Of a DNA stretch of 64,000 nt, positions 44,688-52,240 are shown piece after piece (position 1 is the first letter of the stretch; each line of letters begins with the position of its first letter). The notes beneath the pieces were generated by a model. That model did no database searches, was not told the DNA's origin, and saw nothing but the letters and a program-made list of their open reading frames with translations. The stretch covers positions 124,001-188,000 of the forward strand of contig CBDCOD010000024.1 of the NCBI GenBank assembly GCA_965219665.1. Direction: 5' to 3'. The position numbers and the translations under genes are program-made. The stretch is from CBDCOD01 sp965219665. Its GTDB lineage: Bacteria > Pseudomonadota > Gammaproteobacteria > CAKMZV01.

Positions 44688-45377
44688 TTATTTTTTATGT
44701 AGGCTAATGATAGGGTTTTGGGTATAGGTTCGCTGTATTCTAAACACGTTAATTTCAATACGTCTGTTTTTTGCTTGATTCTCTATGATAGGCTTGCCGC
44801 CTTCATCTCTATTCGGAAATTTAGGTCGAGTGTCGCCATAGCCTGCTATTTTGATTTTATCGTCATCAAGGTGGTTTTTAACAATATTTAAGACGCTAAT
44901 AGCTCTGAACACAGAGAGTTCCCAATTTGATGAATAATTTTCATTATGAATGGGAACATCGTCAGTATGTCCATGGATTTCCACTTCGTAGTTTCTGTAT
45001 TCAAGGTTTTTTATAGCCGTTACCAGCTGGCGCATGGTGAACTTTCCTTCGTTACTGAGAGCAGCCTCACCTGACTGAAAGAGCCCGGCATCAGACAGTT
45101 CAATATTTAACCCTAAAGGGTGCTTGTTAATATGTACTTGTTTTTTTAGATTGTTCTTTTCAATGATTTCATTGAGCTCTTTTTCTAGATTGCTAAAAGA
45201 CTGTGTATTTGTAGAAGATTTTGAGAATGCCTGGGCAACTGCCTCAAATTTGCTTTGGTCAATAACGGAGGTAGAAATGATGAGTACAAAAAAAACCAGC
45301 AACAGGGTGATGATGTCTGCATATGGGACTAGCCAAGACTTTGAGGCGCGAAAAGAGTAGATTCTATGTTGACCCAT
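44688..45377 (-). CDS. MotB-like stator subunit with OmpA peptidoglycan-binding domain
   Basis: This is a 229-residue protein. A short cytoplasmic N-terminus leads into one membrane helix with WLVPYADIITLLLVFFVL. Asp21 in YADIIT is in the place of the ion-carrying aspartate of MotB (Asp32 in E. coli). A helical plug-like segment follows, then an OmpA-type domain with EIHGHTDDVPI and NWELSVFRAISV. Together with the MotA-like neighbour, 4 bases upstream, it should form an ion-driven stator anchored to peptidoglycan. It is shorter than enteric MotB. Partner context distinguishes it from TolR/ExbD. Confidence 0.85.
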   Translation of the reverse strand: MGQHRIYSFRASKSWLVPYADIITLLLVFFVLIISTSVIDQSKFEAVAQAFSKSSTNTQSFSNLEKELNEIIEKNNLKKQVHINKHPLGLNIELSDAGLFQSGEAALSNEGKFTMRQLVTAIKNLEYRNYEVEIHGHTDDVPIHNENYSSNWELSVFRAISVLNIVKNHLDDDKIKIAGYGDTRPKFPNRDEGGKPIIENQAKNRRIEINVFRIQRTYTQNPIISLHKK

Positions 45378-45381
45378 GCTT

Positions 45382-46167
45382 TTAGTACTCTACTTGTAGC
45401 TTCAGAGGCAGCGAACTATTGAGTTGATCTTTTACTAGAATGGGGTTGGCCTTAGAGCGCATCAATATAAGGGCATCGGTAAAAACACGGCTTTTTGCCA
45501 GAGTCTCATTGCGTTCCTCATTGAGGTAGACTGCCATAGGCTTTAGAAGTGAGTTCGAGAGTACAACCCCGTACAGTGTTGTTATAAGTGCAATAGAGAG
45601 CCCTTCCCCAATATTACTGATATCAATATCTAAATTTGCAAGCATTAGGACCATGCCAATCACTGTTCCAACCATACCAAAACCGGGGGCATATTCAGAA
45701 AAACTGAACCAAACAGCTTCAGATTTTTGGAGTTCTTCATCGTGTTGCTGTGCGAAATTTTTCAAGTGTGTTCGCATGATATCCTCAGAGTATCCTGCTG
45801 CAGTCAGGTTAAGCCCATACCGTAAAAAGTCAGAAAAGCGATGTTTATTCTTCTCTAATTCTTGGTCAATGCATGCAAGCCCATTTGTGGTGTGAATTTT
45901 CTCAGCAATTTCTATGAGTAACATGATTTCTTGTTTGCGTTTTGCGTGGTCAGACTGCTTAAAAAGAGAGAGCAGAGCATGCTTATAGGCATTAAAAACA
46001 CTTGGAAAAGAGAACGTCATCAGTGTTGCAGAGAAGGTGCCAGCAGACACAATAATAAAGGATTGGATATGAATAAACAGTCCTATATTTCCATGGATAT
46101 ACAGCACAAAATAAATGATGGTAAAAACAAGCGCAACAGCAATGAGGCGGGTTATAAATGTTTTCAT
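45382..46167 (-). CDS. MotA-like stator subunit
   Basis: This 261-residue protein has two N-terminal membrane segments (about 8-26 and 33-52), a cytoplasmic helical domain with many charges, and then two segments. The third carries APGFGMVGTVIGMVLML and the fourth GLSIALITTLYGVVLSN...KP. The two prolines correspond to the conserved MotA prolines next to the ion path. It belongs to the MotA/TolQ/ExbB proton-channel family, and the large cytoplasmic loop is MotA-like. It lies 26 bases after the FliF-FliG fusion gene, its likely rotor partner. Confidence 0.85.
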   Translation of the reverse strand: MKTFITRLIAVALVFTIIYFVLYIHGNIGLFIHIQSFIIVSAGTFSATLMTFSFPSVFNAYKHALLSLFKQSDHAKRKQEIMLLIEIAEKIHTTNGLACIDQELEKNKHRFSDFLRYGLNLTAAGYSEDIMRTHLKNFAQQHDEELQKSEAVWFSFSEYAPGFGMVGTVIGMVLMLANLDIDISNIGEGLSIALITTLYGVVLSNSLLKPMAVYLNEERNETLAKSRVFTDALILMRSKANPILVKDQLNSSLPLKLQVEY

Positions 46168-46193
46168 GATTCTTGCTCTTCTATGGTTCGTTA

Positions 46194-48251
46194 CTATTGT
46201 GGTTGCTCGTCATCTGCAATTGAATCAAGCACAATTGGGGCGCTTTGATCTTCCAAATGTTCTGATGGCATCTCAAAGGCTTTAGCACGCAACAGAGCGC
46301 GGGCTTTAGCACTGATAGCTTGCTTCGCTTGGGCAATATCGCTGTTGGCAGGTGTTTCCATGGTTTCTAATAAGCGGATAACTAATAGACGAGAGCGGTC
46401 AGTTAGTGTACTGAGTAGATGGTTTCGTATGGAGTCATCCGCATCATACAGCGCTGTTGCCAGCGTATCACGCTCTATTTCACGCAAGAAGTTCCGTAGT
46501 GCTGCTTCAGGAATTTTTGGAATGTCATCAAAGTTAATGTATAGGCGTTTAATTTTATAGTACTGGTCTGGATTTTGGCTATTCAGTGCATCCAAAAACA
46601 TAGTTTCGCTGGCTAAGTCCATAGATTCCAAGGTTTGTATAAGTGCTTCAGTTCCGTCAATCTGAATTTCATTTATTTCAGGAATTTGCTGGGCTTTTCG
46701 TGCTAACTGTGCTGCTATGCCCCTATAGGATAACAGTGGCAACTCTGCTAATCGAGACATAGAGGTAGCAATGCTAGCTTGCTCATCTGGTGTAAAACTT
46801 GCCAACATTCGAGCAGCCCGTTTCTTTTCAATTTGTGAGAGAACTAAGCCGCGTGCCTGAGGGTCTTCATCCAATAGACCTTTCAGTTTGACATCGCTCA
46901 TTTCGTTTAGGAAGTCAAATGGGCGAGAATGTATGTTCTTTTGAGAGAGAGTGTTATGTTTTAGGCGATCATACACTGCTTTTGCCCAATTGCATTGCTC
47001 TTCTATGCTTGCCTGAGCGATAGTTGCTCCTTGCTCTTTTGCTTGTGCAAGTATTTCAGGAGATAAATTGCCCTGGGCATACTTCACGACTACGTCTTCC
47101 CCCAGCAAATGAATCAGCCAAGCGGTGGTTTTAGCAGCTTCATCAGAGGATGGGGATGTTTCTAAGGTGTTCGCAAGCATGTGATCGTTTAGCATGACAG
47201 CACTTACAATGTCTTCATTAAAAATACTGAGTCGTTGCGTGTGTTTGATGTCCTCAATTTGGTTGTGCTCTAACTGCTGAACGCCAGGATCATGCTGTAA
47301 TTTTTGGTGAGCTGGATAGTTATGTGCTACGTATGGCATATCTTGATATGGCACAGCAGGTATATGAGGCGTTTTATCTTGTCGATTGAGTAAGCGCCAT
47401 AATAAAAGGAGTATTGCGCCAACGAGCAGCCAGAATAGCCATGGATATTGTTCATACCATTGTTGAATTTGCTCTGCTGTCATAAGTGGTTTTTCTTCTA
47501 TCTCTGTGGAGGCTACAGGTGGGATAGGAGCAAGTGGTGGCGCTTCAGGTTTTAGAGGATTTTGAGTTTCAGTAGGTGAAGCAGTGCTTGGGAAATCCGT
47601 GAGAATAGTCTTGATGCTATCGCCACGCACTAAGTTGATGCGTGCTTTTTCTGCAACAAGTTCATTGATATAGGAGATGCGACTAGGCTCTAAATCAGAA
47701 GGGATCCAGAGCGTTAAAGAGAGTCGATCAATGACTGTTCGGCTGTCTACCAAGCGCTCTACAGATTTAGTTTCTTGCTGGGTTTGTGTAATGGTTGTCG
47801 TTTTTGGTTCTGTTTCCTGTGTTGCTACAACTGAAGGCTCCGAATTTTGAATGAGTGTAGAGCTCTGTGTCTGTGCTGATCTGGGAACAAAAGGGACGCC
47901 TGGTAAAGGAACCGAGTCTGACTCAGGAGAAGCGGTGGGTCGTGCTACGATTGGTTGTCCTACTGGTGGTTGTCCTACTGGTGGTTGTATGACTTGCTGT
48001 ACAGGGATAGAGGTTGTTAGAGTCTCCTCTTCAGTACGGTATGTTTGCAGTTTATACAGACTAGAACGGACCTGTATGATAAAGGGTCTGTCTTTCAAGT
48101 GGAGGTGTAGCGCATCACTGACGCTTTGCTCTAAGTTTTTTTCAAATTCAACTTGCTTAAGTGCATCAATAGGTAGTCTGCGGATGGTTTCAGCAGCCAC
48201 AGCGGCTAGGCTGAGAGAGCATATAAGGACAGAAAAGAGTAATTTTTGCAT
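46194..48251 (-). CDS. FliF-FliG-like fusion: shortened MS-ring plus C-ring switch protein
   Basis: This 685-residue protein has a signal or anchor (1-20) and then periplasmic residues 35-225. These resemble FliF's third ring-building domain: EKNLEQSVSDALHLHL, a Pro/Ser/Thr-rich insertion around 85-160, DRLSLTLWIP at 175-184, and RGDSI at 209-213. One membrane helix follows at 271-287, equivalent to FliF TM2, then a cytoplasmic part. There, EDPQARGLVLSQI (462-474) matches the EHPQ segment of the FliG middle domain. Residues 532-632 match the FliG C-terminal domain (LYINFDDIPKIPEAALRNFLREI, TLATALYDADDSIRN). FliF ring domains 1 and 2 and TM1 are absent. The fusion places the rotor opposite the MotAB-like stator encoded next to it. 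Function is inferred. Confidence 0.75.
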   Translation of the reverse strand: MQKLLFSVLICSLSLAAVAAETIRRLPIDALKQVEFEKNLEQSVSDALHLHLKDRPFIIQVRSSLYKLQTYRTEEETLTTSIPVQQVIQPPVGQPPVGQPIVARPTASPESDSVPLPGVPFVPRSAQTQSSTLIQNSEPSVVATQETEPKTTTITQTQQETKSVERLVDSRTVIDRLSLTLWIPSDLEPSRISYINELVAEKARINLVRGDSIKTILTDFPSTASPTETQNPLKPEAPPLAPIPPVASTEIEEKPLMTAEQIQQWYEQYPWLFWLLVGAILLLLWRLLNRQDKTPHIPAVPYQDMPYVAHNYPAHQKLQHDPGVQQLEHNQIEDIKHTQRLSIFNEDIVSAVMLNDHMLANTLETSPSSDEAAKTTAWLIHLLGEDVVVKYAQGNLSPEILAQAKEQGATIAQASIEEQCNWAKAVYDRLKHNTLSQKNIHSRPFDFLNEMSDVKLKGLLDEDPQARGLVLSQIEKKRAARMLASFTPDEQASIATSMSRLAELPLLSYRGIAAQLARKAQQIPEINEIQIDGTEALIQTLESMDLASETMFLDALNSQNPDQYYKIKRLYINFDDIPKIPEAALRNFLREIERDTLATALYDADDSIRNHLLSTLTDRSRLLVIRLLETMETPANSDIAQAKQAISAKARALLRAKAFEMPSEHLEDQSAPIVLDSIADDEQPQ

Positions 48252-48259
48252 AATAATTC

Positions 48260-48868
48260 CTAAGGACCTATTTCTTGTAATTTCTCGGCAACGCCCTCTA
48301 TGCTATCATCTAAACTTAAAGCTTTTTGCCAAGCATCACGTGCTTTCCCCAATTCATTGAGTTGGTAGTGGATAGAACCCTTCAGAGCCCAACTGAGGGC
48401 AGCACTATTATCAGCTTGAATACTGCGAGTTATCTCTAAAAGTGCTCTGCGGTAGCGCCCTTCTAAAAAATAGCTTTGCGCAATTAAAAAAGAGCGGTCC
48501 GCTAATTTGGTGTCACTAACTGGCTGGTCGGCTGGTGTATCAGCGGGTAGCTGTTCCTTAGCCTCGGGTAGGTTCGCCAATGTAATGTCATAATCTACCA
48601 AGTCATCATCACCAATATGCATAACCATTTCAATATAGTCACTCTGTGTTTTTCTTCGATAAAAAATAACACCATTATTAACGCTAAAGGGGGTGTTGGC
48701 GCCCTGAGATGTAGCGTTCAGTTCTTTTGTGGCTGCGGTAGACTGAGCGTTCTCAGCCTCGGTAGAAGGGGTGGTGTCAGGTTGAGAGGCGCACCCAGAT
48801 AGAGTGCCTACCAATAAACTTATGACAGTAAAGTTGGGTATGTACTGGAAGGGGAAGGAGTGCTTCAT
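48260..48868 (-). CDS. TPR-containing lipoprotein of the flagellar-like operon
   Basis: This 202-residue protein has a lipoprotein signal ending GTLSGC (Cys26 region), a Ser/Thr/Ala-rich linker, a short beta segment (NNGVIFYRRKTQSDYIEMVM), and tetratricopeptide-type helices from about 125 (FLIAQSYFLEGRYRRALLEI, WALKGSIHYQLNELGKARDAW). It is probably anchored in a membrane and acts as a pilotin or scaffold. It overlaps the upstream gene by 4 bases and is 8 bases before the FliF-FliG gene. Confidence 0.7.
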   Translation of the reverse strand: MKHSFPFQYIPNFTVISLLVGTLSGCASQPDTTPSTEAENAQSTAATKELNATSQGANTPFSVNNGVIFYRRKTQSDYIEMVMHIGDDDLVDYDITLANLPEAKEQLPADTPADQPVSDTKLADRSFLIAQSYFLEGRYRRALLEITRSIQADNSAALSWALKGSIHYQLNELGKARDAWQKALSLDDSIEGVAEKLQEIGP

Positions 48869-50061
48869 AAATATATGCCTATTTCTAATAAAGTGCCTGA
48901 TTCAAAGGTGAATTGATTATCAGAGTAATCGGTTCGCCTAGATTCAAAAGGTGACTCGAATAATAAGCTCACATAGTAGTCCCTGCCTAATGTCCAGTCT
49001 AAACTAATCGTAGCGGAGTGACCGGGCGCGATCAATAAATCTTGCTCAATACCAAGCAGTATATCCAGTCCTTTATCATTGCTTCCAATGAGTGTAAAGC
49101 CTGCTCGGGCGCTGATGGAGAGCGCAATGTAACTGCCTGTATTATCTGGTGTAAATCCAGTTGCAGACAGTATTCGCCCACCAATGTAGTATAACACTCC
49201 ATAGTCGGGTTCATAATCTTTATATCCAAAGCTTAATACAATATTTGATTTTGAGTCGCTCACGATGCTTGTTCCAGATTCTTGGAACGTAAGTGCTTGC
49301 TGCATAAGCCCAATCCCCAAGCGAGAGTTAGACACCTCTACTATCTCATCAATGTTGTCTTCTGAAGAAATATTGGCTTCTACATGGATAGTTTCAGACC
49401 AAATGGTTTGATCTTGGTTGTCTGATATACGAATATGCAACCCGCCTTTCTGTCCATCATCTAGGGAGAAAAAGTTCCAGAGGATAATACCATCCAATCC
49501 TTCCTCTCTATTTTTTAGAGCAAAGCTGCCCAAAGCACCATGTTGCACGATGAGACGGTTGCCTCGTATGGTGATGCGTTTATTGCCAATACAGTCAAAA
49601 CTACATTCAGCCAGACTAGAACCGGGCGGGAATAGGCGTACCAATTTGTCTCTAAGTGCAGCTTCAAGGCTTTGATAGAAGTCTGTACTGTGTTGGCGTT
49701 GTTTGAGGGGTGTTGCGTGTGAAAGAAGCGCTGTTTTAACTTTGCCACTTAACTGAGCTAATGCACCTTGCCACAAAGCATTATCGCGCAACTGTTTGAG
49801 GATAAGGTGATGCAGTAGTTCATCACGACTGTCCCTTATGAGTTGGCGTTGTGCGTTGTTATCAGTCAGAGCAGACTTAAATTGTAGATTCTGTAGCGGT
49901 ATTACTGGGGAGACGACAGTTTGTTGAGGCTCGCTCTGCGGAATATTTGTAGAAGGAGTGCTTTGATCCTCTTCTGCGTATGCAGGTATCGCTGTAGCTG
50001 CAAAAATAGCCAATAATATTGACAGACCTGTTGTCCATTGAGTGTGTGGGTGCTTTTTCAT
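48865..50061 (-). CDS. Exported protein, first gene of the flagellar-like operon
   Basis: This is a 398-residue protein with a signal peptide (GLSILLAIFAATAIPAYA). The middle part (GLHIRISDNQDQTIWSETIHVEAN) resembles a periplasmic alpha/beta domain of the FlgO/CsgG-like type only loosely. The last 130 residues alternate polar and hydrophobic residues like an outer-membrane barrel (LSFGYKDYEPDYGVLYYIGGR, ATISLDWTLGRDYYVSLLF) and end LLEIGIYL. No family is firmly recognised. It begins the six-gene unit and may form the outer-membrane or periplasmic part of the machine. Confidence 0.6.
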   Translation of the reverse strand: MKKHPHTQWTTGLSILLAIFAATAIPAYAEEDQSTPSTNIPQSEPQQTVVSPVIPLQNLQFKSALTDNNAQRQLIRDSRDELLHHLILKQLRDNALWQGALAQLSGKVKTALLSHATPLKQRQHSTDFYQSLEAALRDKLVRLFPPGSSLAECSFDCIGNKRITIRGNRLIVQHGALGSFALKNREEGLDGIILWNFFSLDDGQKGGLHIRISDNQDQTIWSETIHVEANISSEDNIDEIVEVSNSRLGIGLMQQALTFQESGTSIVSDSKSNIVLSFGYKDYEPDYGVLYYIGGRILSATGFTPDNTGSYIALSISARAGFTLIGSNDKGLDILLGIEQDLLIAPGHSATISLDWTLGRDYYVSLLFESPFESRRTDYSDNQFTFESGTLLEIGIYL

Positions 50062-50417
50062 ATTATTAATATCCCAAGCGCAGTATAATCTGGAAGAACT
50101 CCGACATATCTGTGTCTAATTTTTATCATGGCTTAATTGTATAAAACACTTCTTAGAGAAGTCCATAGAGTATTTACTACATTTATCATCCCTAAATAGC
50201 CGTTCTTAAAAATAATTCTTCCGTATAGCAGGCATTTTACCAAATATGGAGTACGGTGAACGACAAAAATAGATATATACCCTAATATAGTTGGGCGAAA
50301 TACAGAATATGCTATTTTGATTAAGACGCATTTACTGTGTATACATAATATTTGATAGTTGTTGTGTACGGAGACCGCACGCATCCCTGAAGAAAGCTGA
50401 TTTAAGAGGAGAGTATA
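50062..50417. promoter_or_regulatory. Divergent intergenic region upstream of the flagellar-like operon
   Basis: This 356-base AT-rich stretch contains no credible gene. A possible minus-strand promoter has -35 TGGACT (complement of 50160-50165) and -10 TATACA (complement of 50138-50143) with a 16-base spacer. Another TATACT lies at 50082-50087. A GAGGAGAG site near the right end serves yciI. No sigma-28 or sigma-54 motif was evident by eye. Confidence 0.3.
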
Positions 50418-50720
50418 GTGGGATATTATGTTATTTTTGCATCAGATGTGGTAGGTTCTTTGTTACTGCGCCAACAGACTCGCCCAGCACACTTAAAACG
50501 CTTAGATGAGCTAGATATTCAGAACCGATTGTTGGCGGCTGGTCCCATGCCTATTGAAGATGATGAGAGTGCAGTAGCAGGTTTTAGTGGCAGTTGTATC
50601 ATAGCTCAGTTTGATACGTTAGAGGACGCTAAGAAGTGGGCGCAGGCTGACCCATATATGGCAGCTGGTGTGTATGCGAATATTGTAGTAAAGCCTTTTA
50701 AAAAGGTATTCCCTAAGTAG
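50418..50720 (+). CDS. YciI-family protein
   Basis: This 100-residue protein starts at GTG with a strong GAGGAGAG site upstream. It has the YciI fold features: opening strand YYVIFASD, R-x-x-HL (RPAHLKRLDELD), RLLAAGPM and DTLEDAKKWAQADPYMAAGVY. The family is related to muconolactone isomerases; its function is largely unknown. It converges on nudE with a 10-base gap. Confidence 0.9.
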   Translation: MGYYVIFASDVVGSLLLRQQTRPAHLKRLDELDIQNRLLAAGPMPIEDDESAVAGFSGSCIIAQFDTLEDAKKWAQADPYMAAGVYANIVVKPFKKVFPK

Positions 50721-50730
50721 GTGTTTTGTA

Positions 50731-51294
50731 TTATTTGCTCGGCTGCTTGTTGTAGTGTTGCAGCAGATAGTACAGTGCAAAAAGGCTGCGTGCCTCCGTA
50801 CAGTCTGCGCGTTGCAGTAGTTCAGGAATTCTTTCAATGGGCAGGTTGAAAAGCTCAATAGGCTCTGGTTCGTCTCCAACCAGTGGTGCATGATATAGGT
50901 TAGTCAATAGAAAAATATACGTGATGTGGCTCATATAGCCAGGAGAGAGGCTAACTGCTTTGATAAGTTGAGCATTATGTGCAGCAAATCCAGTCTCCTC
51001 TTGGCTTTCGCGTATGGCTGCTTCTTCGGGGCTTTCGCTCGTTTCAATGTGCCCCTTAGGTAGTGACCATTCATACTGGGCAGTGCCTGCATAGTATTCT
51101 CGAATAAGGAGAACTTCTCGATTTTCAGTAACAGCCATAGACAGAACGGAGCCGTTCCCTCTACCAACAGTGCGTCTATATTTGCGTACAGCGCCATTTT
51201 CAAAGTGCAATGTTTGCTGCTGTATACGGGTATATGGTGAGTCAATCAGCCATTCTGAGTCAAGAATTTTAGGGTTTTTGCGAGGTGTGTCCAT
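50731..51294 (-). CDS. nudE: ADP compounds hydrolase NudE (Nudix)
   Basis: This 187-residue protein starts from the ATG at 51294; upstream in-frame codons lie inside miaA. The Nudix box reads GHIETSESPEEAAIRESQEE followed by TGF. The context EYYAGTAQYEWSLPKG and SLSPGYMSHITYIFLL matches NudE, which hydrolyses ADP-ribose, NADH and diadenosine compounds. It overlaps miaA by 26 bases and ends the nine-gene minus-strand run. Confidence 0.85.
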   Translation of the reverse strand: MDTPRKNPKILDSEWLIDSPYTRIQQQTLHFENGAVRKYRRTVGRGNGSVLSMAVTENREVLLIREYYAGTAQYEWSLPKGHIETSESPEEAAIRESQEETGFAAHNAQLIKAVSLSPGYMSHITYIFLLTNLYHAPLVGDEPEPIELFNLPIERIPELLQRADCTEARSLFALYYLLQHYNKQPSK

Positions 51295-52240
51295 ACTTAG
51301 ATAGCAGTGCTTTAACATCCGTGATTGTATCAATGTTTTGAGGGGATATATGTAACATTTGCGGAAACTGATTGAGCCACGTCCGTTGCCGCTTTGCCAG
51401 TTGGTAGGTTGCCGTAATCGTATTATTGTAGGCTTCCTCTCGTGAGCAGTCCCCTGCCCTATATGCCCACCATTGCTTATAGCCAATGCTTCGCATAGCA
51501 TGACTATTTTTAGTTAGGCTAGGGGTGAGCATGAGTTTTTTAATTTCTGCCTCAAAGCCATTTTCAAGCATGTAATCTAAGCGCTTGATGATTTGGTTGC
51601 GGTGCCACTGGCGGTCAGTTGGCACTAGAGCGCAAGACAGGTCAGGGTATATGAGCGGTTTGCTGTCTGTTTGCCATGTACTTAAATTGATATTAGTACT
51701 ACGATATATTGCCAATGCGCGCATAACGCGTTGTTTATCGTTAGGGTGTAAGCGTGCAGCACTGACTGGATCACATTGTTGTAACTGCTGGTGCATCAAT
51801 ATATTGCCATGTTGTTGGTATTCCGTTTCTAACTCTAATCGTATTGCATCGGATGTGGCTGGAATATCAGATAATCCATGAAGTAGTGCTGATAAGTACA
51901 GCATAGTTCCACCTACAAAGATAAGAGGGATGCCCTCTTGTTTGGCTTTATCCACTATAGGTGAGACGTCACCTAAAAATCGTGCTACGCTGTAGGTTTC
52001 AGTTGGTTTTAAGTGGTCAATGAGGTGGTGGGTAACGCCTCTGCGTTCAGTAAGCGTTGGTTTGGCACTGCCAATATCTAAACCTTGGTAGAACAAGGCA
52101 GAGTCAACATTGATAATCTGCGCTTTCAGTTGTTGTGCCCAGTGGATAGCTAAAGTTGTTTTGCCACTAGCAGTCAAGCCAGTAAGCACAATAATGGGAG
52201 GGGGCAATACGTCTTTATTGTCCACGCATGAACCAGCCAT
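51269..52240 (-). CDS. miaA: tRNA dimethylallyltransferase
   Basis: This 323-residue protein has the P-loop GLTASGKTTLAI, the substrate motif NVDSALFYQGLDIGSAKPT and HHLIDHLKPTETYSVARF. It adds the isopentenyl group to A37 of tRNAs, so it uses the DMAPP made by the mevalonate genes in this window. It overlaps mutL by 26 bases. hfq, usual next gene in enterics, is replaced by nudE. Confidence 0.96.
   Translation of the reverse strand: MAGSCVDNKDVLPPPIIVLTGLTASGKTTLAIHWAQQLKAQIINVDSALFYQGLDIGSAKPTLTERRGVTHHLIDHLKPTETYSVARFLGDVSPIVDKAKQEGIPLIFVGGTMLYLSALLHGLSDIPATSDAIRLELETEYQQHGNILMHQQLQQCDPVSAARLHPNDKQRVMRALAIYRSTNINLSTWQTDSKPLIYPDLSCALVPTDRQWHRNQIIKRLDYMLENGFEAEIKKLMLTPSLTKNSHAMRSIGYKQWWAYRAGDCSREEAYNNTITATYQLAKRQRTWLNQFPQMLHISPQNIDTITDVKALLSKYGHTSQKP

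Noticed and set aside
44688..46167. TolQ/TolR or ExbB/ExbD instead of MotA/MotB
   Set aside because: The MotB-like protein has a full OmpA peptidoglycan-binding domain and the MotA-like protein a large charged cytoplasmic loop. The neighbour is FliG-like, and no tolA, tolB or tonB is present.
44688..46167. Zorya-type defence system (ZorA/ZorB are MotA/MotB-like)
   Set aside because: No ZorC/ZorD/ZorE-like helicase or nuclease is adjacent, the MotA-like protein lacks ZorA's long tail, and the partners are envelope proteins and a FliF-FliG fusion.
50133..50384. 83-codon minus-strand frame upstream of the flagellar-like operon
   Set aside because: No ribosome-binding site, composition of intergenic DNA, and it fills the divergent promoter region.
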